Source: a virus
Reading direction: 5' to 3' (one strand)
IMG/VR virus record: IMGVR_UViG_3300023192_002962
Span: 1 to 64,000 of that record
Length of the DNA: 64,000 nucleotides
Part shown: piece by piece, positions 16,607 through 24,768 of the stretch
How the letters are laid out: each line of letters starts with the position of its first letter
How positions within the stretch are numbered: the stretch's first letter is position 1
Position numbers and translations under genes: made by a program
Notes under the pieces: model-generated
Databases searched by the model: none
Seen by the model: only the letters and a program-made list of their open reading frames with translations
What the model was told of the DNA's origin: nothing

Positions 16607-17819
16607 ATTTTTACAGCCTTTTTCAGATGAACAAGAGCATACAGTTGATTACCATTGGAACTCTGCTGAACAAACTCCAAAATCAATTATAATAACTATA
16701 GATGCTACTCATGCAGGTTATAGAAATAAAAATGGTTTCTTCTATGACCCTAAAGCCATGAAGTATTCTGTTGAACGAGATTCATGGACAAAACCGTATG
16801 GTAAACCTTTACTTAAGAATCATGATATGGAAAGCGAACCAATGGGTAGAGTAACTGCAGCTAGATTTATAGATACAAATGATGGTAAAGGTTATACACA
16901 ATTAGATGTTAAGGTTACTGATACAGAAGCAATAGGAAAGATAGTGGATGGACGGTACCTTACTGTTTCTACTCACGGTAGTCCTATGACGGATGCAGAT
17001 GCAGATTATAATTTTACAATTTGTTCAGTTTGTAATACTAACCTTAATACTGATGAGTTTTGTGGACATATGAGGGGTAGAGTGTATGAGGACGAAGATG
17101 AAAACAGTAAACTTTGTTTTTGGAAAATAGGAGCTATGGATTATAAAGAAGTTTCAGTAGTAAACACTCCTGCTGATAATGATGGAAAAACAGCTGCTCA
17201 GATTACAGGTGTGCAATTAGCAATGTTAGATGGCGAGGATCCAGTTGTAGATAGGGATCAAAAGAATTTAAAACATAATAGTATGGTGTTTGCTGATAAT
17301 GACGTATCTTATGTTACAGATATTTCCTTTACTGAAACTCAGGTAGCTAATAGGGTTCTCTGGGAGTCAGTTAAAAAAGATAAAGAAGCATATATAGAAC
17401 AAAAAGGTTTAATATTTAAAAATACAGAAGAAAAAGAATTAGAGGAAGAGGTTGAAGATGCTACCAAGCTAAATCCTGGTAAGAAAAAAGATAGAAAACT
17501 TAAACCAGCTCCACCTGAAGAAAAGAAGAAAGATAAAAAAGAAGACGTTTTAGATAATATCACTTCTGAAATTAATGGGCATAGACATAACTGTATAGTT
17601 GATGATAAAGGTAATGGTATAGCAAATACTTCAGCTGATCATTCGCATGAGATAGAAGAATTTGAAATACAAGAGTATTGTGAAGATGGAATGGAACCAG
17701 GGTCTAATCACAATTGTCATTCCCATACCTTAGTTAAACCTGGGGATTCAGAAAACGAGATAGTTTTTAACGATTATGAAGTAAAGAAATTATTAACTGC
17801 TATAAAAAATTGTAGATAA
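16599..17819 (+). CDS. prohead maturation protease with zinc knuckle and His-rich tail
   Basis: This protein of about 406 aa is started at the ATG with GAGGAG just upstream; the frame is open further upstream but lies inside the preceding gene. The protease core is residues about 20-215: KPLLKNHD with H75, YTQLDVKVTD, YLTVSTHGSP with S124, and the closing KEVSVVNTPADN. This order is that of herpes/phage prohead proteases, which clip scaffold and capsid proteins. A C-x2-C ... C-x-H zinc knuckle is inserted after the serine strand. After residue 270 comes a Lys/Glu-rich stretch and a His/Cys cluster (GHRHNC, HSHEIEE, HNCHSH), which may be a fused scaffold or metal-binding tail. Confidence 0.85.
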   Translation: MNKFLQPFSDEQEHTVDYHWNSAEQTPKSIIITIDATHAGYRNKNGFFYDPKAMKYSVERDSWTKPYGKPLLKNHDMESEPMGRVTAARFIDTNDGKGYTQLDVKVTDTEAIGKIVDGRYLTVSTHGSPMTDADADYNFTICSVCNTNLNTDEFCGHMRGRVYEDEDENSKLCFWKIGAMDYKEVSVVNTPADNDGKTAAQITGVQLAMLDGEDPVVDRDQKNLKHNSMVFADNDVSYVTDISFTETQVANRVLWESVKKDKEAYIEQKGLIFKNTEEKELEEEVEDATKLNPGKKKDRKLKPAPPEEKKKDKKEDVLDNITSEINGHRHNCIVDDKGNGIANTSADHSHEIEEFEIQEYCEDGMEPGSNHNCHSHTLVKPGDSENEIVFNDYEVKKLLTAIKNCR

Positions 17820-17872
17820 TGATAAAAAATTATAACTAATTAATCGATTGACATAACTTAAAGGAGATTGAT

Positions 17873-18571
17873 ATGAAATTAGATAAAGAAATAGTGACTG
17901 AAGTTTCAGATACATTAAAAGATGCATCTAAAGAAAAGCTTGAGAGAGTTGATGGTGTTATCAAAAATTCTGATGTTTCTGAAGAAGTTAAGGAAGCCTT
18001 TAAGGAGTCCGTGAGTACTATTAATATCGATAAAGAACAAAAAATTGAAAATTCAGAAGAACCTAAAAAAGAGGAAGATGAAAATATGGAAGAAAAAGTT
18101 GTAGAAGATGTAGCTGCTGCTCTCAGTATACCTGGTATGCAACAGTACATTGACTCTCTTATAAAGGAAGCTATTAAAACGAATTCAAAGGAAAATTCTG
18201 AAGAAGAAAATTCTGAAAATTTAGAAAAACAAGATTCAGAAGAACAAAAAAAGGAAGAAGAAAAAGATGATAGCACTGGTATTTTAGTAGATTCTATTGT
18301 ATCATGTGCTCTTTCTTTAAAAACTTCTGAAATAAATCAAGAAGATATCGAAGGGTCTTCTACGAAGTATAGAGAATCTCTAGGTACAAAAAGTAAAGAT
18401 GAGCTAAAAAGCCTTCACTCAGACTTAATTACAAAAGTCAAAGAGCTCTTTACACGTAAGCCTAGCGTATCCTTGGAAAAAGAAACTTTAGTAGAAGATA
18501 ATCCTTCTGGTGACAATGAAGAAAAACCTGCAACAGACACGCAGAAAGTTCTTCAAGGTTACTTTAATTAA
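17873..18571 (+). CDS. head scaffold or core protein
   Basis: This 232-aa, very acidic protein is predicted as mostly coiled coil and low-complexity Glu/Lys/Ser. A short central hydrophobic helix (VAAALSIPGMQQYIDSLIKEA) is the only ordered-looking part. This composition and its position between protease and capsid genes fit an internal scaffold removed by the prohead protease. A strong AAAGGAG stands before the ATG. No sequence family is recognised, so the call rests on composition and order. Confidence 0.7.
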   Translation: MKLDKEIVTEVSDTLKDASKEKLERVDGVIKNSDVSEEVKEAFKESVSTINIDKEQKIENSEEPKKEEDENMEEKVVEDVAAALSIPGMQQYIDSLIKEAIKTNSKENSEEENSENLEKQDSEEQKKEEEKDDSTGILVDSIVSCALSLKTSEINQEDIEGSSTKYRESLGTKSKDELKSLHSDLITKVKELFTRKPSVSLEKETLVEDNPSGDNEEKPATDTQKVLQGYFN

Positions 18572-18597
18572 AAAAAAAATAAAAGGAGTAAATTAAA

Positions 18598-20088
18598 ATG
18601 GCTCATAAATTAGATTTTAAAGTAGGCAGTCAGAAAAAAAGAGGCCTTAAACCTGTTCCAGATAAGTATAAATTATCGGACGGAAGACCTAATATTTCTA
18701 TGTCAGATGGAATTGCCCCGGCGTTTCCACTTATACCTCATAAATATTTACCGGTATCGTTTCAGGATATTAATACCCAAGATTGGGTAGTTATCCCTAA
18801 AGGACGTTTAGTGTCCTGTCTCATCCCTATTGATAGTGATGATTTGAATACTGGTGTGTATGAAGCACAAGGCGGTGGTGGTCAAACGGCAATGTCTGTT
18901 AGTTCTGGAGAGTCCTATTATGGCGTCAGCAAGAACATTCAGGGACTTATTGTTCCAGCAAATGGTGGTGCTGATGTTCAATGGGAATATGGTAGCGACA
19001 GTGTAGGAGTTGTTCCAATGGATGCAGGTGCCGGAATGGTGACCTCAGCTAACGATTTCCTTGAGATTCCTGCAAATGCACCTATTGGGTGCATGGAGCA
19101 TGATGTGTATCAAGATCTCAGAGGTGCTAACCTTAATTATGATATGCGAAATAAAAACTGGGGAGTTTTGGCTGCTCAGCTTATTCGTTTACCAGCAGTT
19201 AATGTAACTGCATTTGCAACTTTCTCAGGAATAGCAGAGGGCTTTGTTGCGCAGAAAGCGGGAGAAAGCACAGCATATGAATCTGTTGTTACACTTGTTG
19301 AGTCTCTTGATGATCAGAGTCTTACATTTCCCGAACCACCAAACGGCGGTTATGGCGGTGAGGCGATCTTAACAGATGGACCTAATTTTGATCAAGGTGG
19401 AGCACTGATGACGGCAGGTTGTACAGAAGGAGATGCAGGATCAGGAGATTTTCATTGGCTTGGTGGATTTAGCCCTAATGGCAATAATACCCTTGTTATA
19501 CATGGCGCGTCAGGTTCGCCCGGTAATTCTTGTACTAACCAATTCGGCTCACTTACATCCGGAGCCCAGAAAATCAGCCTTACATATGCAGATGGAGATG
19601 ACGGATCAGGAGCACCTGTTGGAAGTGATGTTAGTCAAGGGGGAGCTGGAATGTGGCAGGACATTAAATGGGCTGGATATATTGCAGCAATGAAAAAGTA
19701 TGCATTTCTTACCTATAATGGAGAAAATGGCGATGGTTTTGGTGGACAATTACTTCAGTCAGATGGAGTTGGAAACTGGATGGCACAAGCTGGAGGAGTA
19801 CTATCACCAAAAACTGCTCAAACAGCAGGTAGACTCCTAGGTATAGATCGTAGATTTTCAAAGGATATGTTAGATGTCGTACAAGGTCCTTATGACCAGA
19901 AAGTAGCAGGAACTCAGACATTAGGTGTTCCTGATTTTCTGTATGACTTCGCTAAGACTTGTTTGGTAGGATCAGGCTACAATCTTGCAGCTTTTGGTGG
20001 TGGTGGAAAAGATGAAGCTTATGCGATCAAAGCCGCCATTGATATTGGTGTTTTTGGATACGCTTGGATCCAACTTAATATCCGATAG
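18598..20088 (+). CDS. putative head structural protein
   Basis: This 496-aa Gly-rich protein has many short strands, no signal peptide and no membrane segment. The N terminus (GLKPVPDKYKLSDGRPNISM, FPLIPHKYLPVSF, WVVIPKGRLVSC) and the C terminus (GVPDFLYDFAKTCLVGSGYNLAAFGGGG) give no known domain. It has one of the strongest ribosome binding sites of the window (AAAAGGAG), sits between scaffold and major capsid genes and is followed by a hairpin, all consistent with an abundant capsid-associated protein such as a decoration or minor capsid protein. This is inference from context. Confidence 0.65.
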   Translation: MAHKLDFKVGSQKKRGLKPVPDKYKLSDGRPNISMSDGIAPAFPLIPHKYLPVSFQDINTQDWVVIPKGRLVSCLIPIDSDDLNTGVYEAQGGGGQTAMSVSSGESYYGVSKNIQGLIVPANGGADVQWEYGSDSVGVVPMDAGAGMVTSANDFLEIPANAPIGCMEHDVYQDLRGANLNYDMRNKNWGVLAAQLIRLPAVNVTAFATFSGIAEGFVAQKAGESTAYESVVTLVESLDDQSLTFPEPPNGGYGGEAILTDGPNFDQGGALMTAGCTEGDAGSGDFHWLGGFSPNGNNTLVIHGASGSPGNSCTNQFGSLTSGAQKISLTYADGDDGSGAPVGSDVSQGGAGMWQDIKWAGYIAAMKKYAFLTYNGENGDGFGGQLLQSDGVGNWMAQAGGVLSPKTAQTAGRLLGIDRRFSKDMLDVVQGPYDQKVAGTQTLGVPDFLYDFAKTCLVGSGYNLAAFGGGGKDEAYAIKAAIDIGVFGYAWIQLNIR

Positions 20089-20102
20089 GATTATAAATAA
20101 CT

Positions 20103-20132
20103 TAAGGGAGGTCTTTAACCAGTCCTCCCTTA
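20103..20132 (+). terminator. 9-bp stem-loop after the putative head protein
   Basis: TAAGGGAGG pairs exactly with CCTCCCTTA across a 12-base loop, 15 bases after the stop codon. There is no following run of T, so it may be a weak terminator, an RNA-processing or stability element rather than a classical intrinsic terminator. Confidence 0.5.
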
Positions 20133-20187
20133 TTAACAGATTTAGAGTTACAACAAGTAAACTCCATATAGAGAGTATAACAAGTAG

Positions 20188-20205
20188 GCAGAGACTGAAC
20201 TCTGC
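20188..20205 (+). promoter_or_regulatory. hairpin in the leader of the major capsid gene
   Basis: GCAGAG and CTCTGC form a six-base stem with a six-base loop, about 40 bases before the GTG start. With the upstream stem-loop it gives the capsid gene a structured leader of about 157 bases, the longest gap between genes in the window. No convincing promoter was seen. Confidence 0.35.
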
Positions 20206-20245
20206 TTTGTATGTTATCTAAAATCAACAAAGGAGATAATAAGAC

Positions 20246-21613
20246 GTGAAAGTCAGAAAAACAACAAAAAAGCAGGCTCAGGCTCAGCAATTGATCTACG
20301 ATGTTTTTACCAACAACGGAGTTGTTGGCTTTGAAACAGAGGACAGAGATAAACTCGAACTTCATTTTGATTTTAAGGATGTCTTTAGAATAGATAATGC
20401 TTTGGCTAATGAACTACCAGAGTTTAAAGATGTATTTTATACTGAAGATTTAACTAGATATATTGGTACATCCATTACTAGGGTAGTTGAGGAAGCGCTT
20501 GAACCAGAACTTTTGGTAGTACCTAATTTGTTTCAACAAATTAAATACGAAGGTCCTGGTAGAACAGTAGAAATTGGATCTCTTGGAGCGATCCATGCCG
20601 CAGAAGTACCTGAAGGTCAGGAATACGAAGAAGCTGAATTTAACTATGGACAGGGATATATCATTCAATTGGGAATCGCTAAACATGGTTTGAAAATGCG
20701 CGTAACTGAGGAAGTTATAGCAGACAACTTATTCGATGTATTTGGCCTATGGCTTCGTATGGCAGGGAGAGCTTTAGCACGACATAAAGAAGAGTATGCA
20801 ATTAAATTAATTAATGATAGCGGTTACACCGTATTTGATAATGGTAGTCCTGACGATGCTATTATTGGAACTACCAACGGTAGAAATATTGAAGGCGTAC
20901 CTAATGGTTCTATGACCACTAGTGATATCTTTGATATGTGGATCTTTGGTTATCTGCGTGGCTTTAACTATGACACGCTATTAATTAATCCATTGGCATG
21001 GAAAGTTTTCATGAATGATACTAAACTTCGTGAAACTTTGCTATCAAATGGCGCTGTAGCTTCTAATAGAGGACCAGATGGTTCTGGTAGTAATACCGGC
21101 TTTGGTGTGGGTTCTTTTGGTAATAAGGGTTATCAGTATAATTCAACAGGAAATATGTATCCTAACGGTTCACAGATTCCTGGTGTTGATCCTTTTACTA
21201 CTCAATTGAATCCCTTGGGTTCGACTTTTAATATCGCCCCTAAGTATTTACCCTCACCGCTTAAAATTTTAGTTTCTCCATTCGTAGAGTATAGAGAAGC
21301 TAATTACGCAGCGGGGGCGGGTGCTTCGGGAGACGATGATCTTTATGTATGTGACATTATAATGGCCGATTCTCAGAATGCAGGTCTCTTGATGACTAAA
21401 GAAGGTGTTTCCATGGATGAATGGAATGACCCTGAACGCGACGTTCGTGCGATGAAAATCAAAGAACGTTGGGGTATGGCCCTCTTAGCACAAGGTAAAG
21501 GTGTTGCAGTTGCTAGAAATGTTGCGATCCAAGACAACTTTGACTTTGACAATGTAAATAGTCAGAATCTGAAGGAACTTGGTAGCAAAGATGCTTACAT
21601 AGCAGAAGACTAA
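20246..21613 (+). CDS. major capsid protein
   Basis: This 455-aa protein is of HK97-fold type. Residues about 60-110 are helical and hold the likely processing region, followed by a long beta hinge or E-loop-like stretch (GRTVEIGSLGAIHAAEVPEGQEY). Then come LKMRVTEEVIADNLFDVFGLWLRMAGRALARHKEE, the spine-helix region, and MTTSDIFDMWIFGYLRGFNYDTLLINPLAWKVFM, the P-domain wording typical of myophage capsid proteins. The start is GTG with AAAGGAG ten bases upstream. The N terminus (RKTTKKQAQAQQL) may be removed by the prohead protease. It is probably the most abundant virion product, in line with its own leader and flanking hairpins. Confidence 0.88.
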   Translation: MKVRKTTKKQAQAQQLIYDVFTNNGVVGFETEDRDKLELHFDFKDVFRIDNALANELPEFKDVFYTEDLTRYIGTSITRVVEEALEPELLVVPNLFQQIKYEGPGRTVEIGSLGAIHAAEVPEGQEYEEAEFNYGQGYIIQLGIAKHGLKMRVTEEVIADNLFDVFGLWLRMAGRALARHKEEYAIKLINDSGYTVFDNGSPDDAIIGTTNGRNIEGVPNGSMTTSDIFDMWIFGYLRGFNYDTLLINPLAWKVFMNDTKLRETLLSNGAVASNRGPDGSGSNTGFGVGSFGNKGYQYNSTGNMYPNGSQIPGVDPFTTQLNPLGSTFNIAPKYLPSPLKILVSPFVEYREANYAAGAGASGDDDLYVCDIIMADSQNAGLLMTKEGVSMDEWNDPERDVRAMKIKERWGMALLAQGKGVAVARNVAIQDNFDFDNVNSQNLKELGSKDAYIAED

Positions 21614-21632
21614 GCAACTATATAAACTAGAT

Positions 21633-21668
21633 TAGGTTGAAGAGGGGAGATAACTCCCCTCTAACCTA
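21633..21668 (+). terminator. stem-loop after the major capsid gene
   Basis: A perfect eight-base GC-rich stem (GAGGGGAG / CTCCCCTC) with a four-base loop is extended by a second six-base stem (TAGGTT / AACCTA). It starts 20 bases after the capsid stop. No T-run follows, as with the hairpin after the upstream head gene. Confidence 0.55.
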
Positions 21669-21693
21669 TGATCATTAATCTCAAGGAGATATT

Positions 21694-22203
21694 ATGCCCA
21701 AGAAAGCTAAAGAAGCTGAGAAAGCTAAACAGAGCATCTCACAAAAACCTATTTTCACTATTGGTGACGATGTTAGTAGAGAAAGTATGAAGCAACCTCT
21801 TACGGGGAGACTTCCTATTTTAAATACTCATGATGGTCGTTTTGTAAACACTAATACTGATAAGAATCCTTCATATACGAATAGAAATCTTTCGTTTAGT
21901 AAGGAAGGTAAGATCTACGAACAGGCATTTACTCTTTTATCCGCTACATCAGCTGTGTCTGTTGAGCAGTTATCTATATCACTTTCTGCTATAGATAAAA
22001 AGGATGGAAAAGTAAAGTTTTTAAAAGCATGCTATGAAGTTGAAGAAAGTGGCTCAAATCCCACTATGCATCCTAGACCACAGGTAATGGAATTCTTAAC
22101 TGATTCGTTATTTGAACTAGGAGAATCAGGTGGAATAGGTAGAGTTACTAAAAGCAACGAAAAAATAGTAAGTGATATAAAACCTGTACGATTCGTAGTC
22201 TAA
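21694..22203 (+). CDS. hypothetical head-region protein
   Basis: This 169-aa protein has a Lys/Ala-rich N terminus (KKAKEAEKAKQ) that is probably disordered. A central part follows (GRLPILNTHDGRFVNTNTDK, then FTLLSATSAVSVEQLSISLSAID) and the C terminus is strand-like. It is not recognised. AAGGAG precedes the ATG closely, indicating good expression. Its position just after the capsid gene suggests a head completion or decoration role. Confidence 0.65.
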   Translation: MPKKAKEAEKAKQSISQKPIFTIGDDVSRESMKQPLTGRLPILNTHDGRFVNTNTDKNPSYTNRNLSFSKEGKIYEQAFTLLSATSAVSVEQLSISLSAIDKKDGKVKFLKACYEVEESGSNPTMHPRPQVMEFLTDSLFELGESGGIGRVTKSNEKIVSDIKPVRFVV

Positions 22204-22220
22204 CATAGAAGACTAGGCTC

Positions 22221-23588
22221 ATGGCGTTTAACGTTACTGAAGTTATAGCCTATAATGATTCGCAGGTTGCATTCAATGGGATGAATGCTTCTGATGTACC
22301 TGTAGATCTTGTTCCTGGATTGGACATCGTATTTAATTCAGATGTTGCATCATCTTCAGTTCTTTCCTATGCTATAAGTTTATTTCAAACTCTTCCCGAC
22401 GGAACTAGTACCACTCCCGTAGATATATCTTTATCACAGCCCGCAACTAATACGGTCAGGATAAATTCTAGTTCTCAATTAATCCCAAATTCCTCATATA
22501 ATGTTTATATACCAAGTGGTACGTTTGGAATTACTTCAAGCGAGGGAGAGGCATTATCATCTAGTTTTACATTTTCTTTTAATACAGGGACGGCTATAGT
22601 TGAGGTAGAAGACCCAGACGTAGATGTAACTCCCGAGATAGATGTAGATCTGATGGAAGAAATTCCTGAAGATTTATTTTTTGTATCAAGTTTACCAGAC
22701 CCCGATAGTATCTTACAGTATGGTTCAGGCATAGTAAGTGTTAATTTTAATGGAAGATTACCTGCGGATACTGGAGTAAATATAAGCGCTATGCATCCGT
22801 TGGGGTATATATTTGAAACGGCATCATTATGGGTTAAGTATATGCAAGCACCTATTATAAGTGGTGGAGATATTCTTATATCCTCAAAAATTAATGAAGA
22901 CGAATTATCTGAAGAATTTGGAACTGGTTGGGAAACACGGTTAACTAAAATTGGAGTAGATCCGATTTCCTCAAATAGTATCCCTTATGTTAGTAAGGAG
23001 CCCGGAGAACACATTTACTTTTTAGATTTTGATGTTAATAGAATTTTTAATGTGAGTTTTGATATTGACGTTAATGAACTTAAATCAGATTTTAATTTCA
23101 TGGGATTTTTATATCCATTCTACGGAAGTACAAGGGAATTAAGATTAGATATTGGGCCATTTGTTAATGAATATAATGATTTTACATTGGCTTTAATTAT
23201 ACATAGGCACAGTATAACGGCCGATCAGCTATGGCCACATACTATGCCACTTGTAGTTCCTACAAGAGTTTCTGAATATGTGGCAGCAAGAGCTAAAAAG
23301 GATATACTAGCTACATTTTTTACATCTGGAGAACGTATGTCTGCTTTAGGGGATTTGCGTATATCAGGAAAAGATGTATCATCCTATTTAGCGGAACAAC
23401 TTCAAGCTTTGGATTTAAGGATAGTAGCTCTGGAAAGTGCTATTAGTAAAGGAGATCACAGTACAAGTCCATATACTTACTATAGTCATAAAAGCTTACC
23501 TGTGTCGACTACCAGTGCTGCTTTTGGAGCCGATAATGGGACTGATTTTAGCTCTAGACCATTGGGTAGATCTCTTGAGGGTAAATAG
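22221..23588 (+). CDS. virion protein with N-terminal Ig-like domain
   Basis: In this 455-aa protein residues about 5-120 follow the bacterial Ig-like (Big_5/SbsA) pattern: LDIVFNSDVASSSVLSYAISL, then NTVRINSSSQLIPNSSYNVYIPSG and ALSSSFTFSFNTG. An acidic linker (EDPDVDVTPEIDVD) leads to a second, unrecognised domain (about 150-400). Ig-like domains are common surface ornaments of phage heads and tails. The position between capsid and sheath genes fits a neck or head-surface protein. A helical segment near residue 390 (LAEQLQALDLRIVALESAI) may oligomerise. Confidence 0.7.
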   Translation: MAFNVTEVIAYNDSQVAFNGMNASDVPVDLVPGLDIVFNSDVASSSVLSYAISLFQTLPDGTSTTPVDISLSQPATNTVRINSSSQLIPNSSYNVYIPSGTFGITSSEGEALSSSFTFSFNTGTAIVEVEDPDVDVTPEIDVDLMEEIPEDLFFVSSLPDPDSILQYGSGIVSVNFNGRLPADTGVNISAMHPLGYIFETASLWVKYMQAPIISGGDILISSKINEDELSEEFGTGWETRLTKIGVDPISSNSIPYVSKEPGEHIYFLDFDVNRIFNVSFDIDVNELKSDFNFMGFLYPFYGSTRELRLDIGPFVNEYNDFTLALIIHRHSITADQLWPHTMPLVVPTRVSEYVAARAKKDILATFFTSGERMSALGDLRISGKDVSSYLAEQLQALDLRIVALESAISKGDHSTSPYTYYSHKSLPVSTTSAAFGADNGTDFSSRPLGRSLEGK

Positions 23589-23590
23589 CC

Positions 23591-24058
23591 ATGGGATTGT
23601 CTTTATGGAAAGGCGCAAATGACGATACCTCTGCGGAGAAGTTAACGTTTAAAAGGATACTTGGTAAATATGGCCATAATGTTCTGTACAGGAGATATGA
23701 TGTAGGAAATCCTAGTGCGTTTTTTGATGAAACCACTGGCCAGGGAAAGGGAGGACCTTCTTGGGACTATTATGATGAAGTTATAAAAATTAGACATGAT
23801 CCAATGAGCATAAGAGGAGCTGTTGGTATTACAATACAAAAGTCAAAAATATATGTTGAGGCTCACGTTAAACCAAAAAGATCGGATGTAATAATAGAGT
23901 TGGATTATGATTTAAAACCTGATGAGAAACCATATGAAATTTATCATATGACTCACAGAGAAGCTTTTGAAATTGATGAAATTGATGTTAAAAGAGGAAT
24001 AAGTGGAAAGATAATTTATTACTTGTGTTCGGTTATACCTCACTTAGGGGATTATTAA
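23591..24058 (+). CDS. putative neck or head-closure protein
   Basis: This 155-aa protein opens with KYGHNVLYRRYDVG, followed by GGPSWDYYDEVIKIRHDP. Such an opening, with a conserved GP-x-W-x-Y-x-D/E region and later strands (YEIYHMTHREAFEIDEIDV), is common in small head-closure proteins that sit below the portal. The match is to general style only, so the call leans on the order portal-capsid-neck-sheath. It starts two bases after the previous stop. Confidence 0.5.
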   Translation: MGLSLWKGANDDTSAEKLTFKRILGKYGHNVLYRRYDVGNPSAFFDETTGQGKGGPSWDYYDEVIKIRHDPMSIRGAVGITIQKSKIYVEAHVKPKRSDVIIELDYDLKPDEKPYEIYHMTHREAFEIDEIDVKRGISGKIIYYLCSVIPHLGDY

Positions 24059-24059
24059 A

Positions 24060-24740
24060 ATGGCACATAATAAACTACCTCCTACTGATATTCCTAATCA
24101 AAACACAATTGACATAACTTTGTATAACGATGGTGTAAAAGGTGTGCAAATGCCTTTGACCATAAACGGGATCGATATAGTTGGAAATTCTAGTCCGTTA
24201 GCATATCTAGAAAGACTAAAAAAAGCGTTACATTTATTAAAAGAGGACGTTGAATTCGATGCTGCTTACCCAGAGTGGGTTATAAACAAAGAAACTACCA
24301 TGAAAGTTGAAAACGGAATCGTATGGTCAATAAACCAAATGTTGCCAGTAAACTTGGATGGTAAGGCGAGAAGAAATCCCGAAACAGGGACAAGAGAGGT
24401 AAAACCTCGACTTAGGAAGGATATAACACTTGACGATGGAACGGCTTTACGCATATATGGACAAAAATTTACAGTATATTTTAGATTTGATATTTTTGCA
24501 AAATCTCCAGGTGGAGCAGAAGACTTGATTGACTGGTTTCAATTTGGATTTATGGATCACTTTGGGGGCTTGTTTGGGTCCCATAGAACAGTTTTTAATC
24601 AAAGATATAAAGATCGAGAAGTAGAAAAACTTAATCAGGATCTAGCAGTTAGAAGTTTAGAGTATATAGTAGATTTAGAACGATATACAGCAGTTCCAAC
24701 TAGTTTAGTAGATTCGATAAGAATTAGTGTATCAATTTAA
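24060..24740 (+). CDS. putative neck or tail-completion protein
   Basis: The 226-aa product has N-terminal strands (IDITLYNDGVKGVQMPLTINGIDIVG) and a long helix-strand middle that includes WVINKETTMKVENGIVWSINQ. Around residues 140-180 a more ordered piece (KFTVYFRFDIFAKSPGGAEDLIDWF) resembles the core of tail-terminator proteins. It lies directly before the sheath gene, where tail completion proteins are usually encoded. No definite family match could be made. Confidence 0.5.
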   Translation: MAHNKLPPTDIPNQNTIDITLYNDGVKGVQMPLTINGIDIVGNSSPLAYLERLKKALHLLKEDVEFDAAYPEWVINKETTMKVENGIVWSINQMLPVNLDGKARRNPETGTREVKPRLRKDITLDDGTALRIYGQKFTVYFRFDIFAKSPGGAEDLIDWFQFGFMDHFGGLFGSHRTVFNQRYKDREVEKLNQDLAVRSLEYIVDLERYTAVPTSLVDSIRISVSI

Positions 24741-24768
24741 TTAAAAAAATAAAAGGGAGTAATAGAAA

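Noticed and set aside
17820-17872. TTGACA before the scaffold gene as a promoter
   Set aside because: No acceptable -10 element follows at a usable distance; the stretch is mainly the ribosome binding site region.
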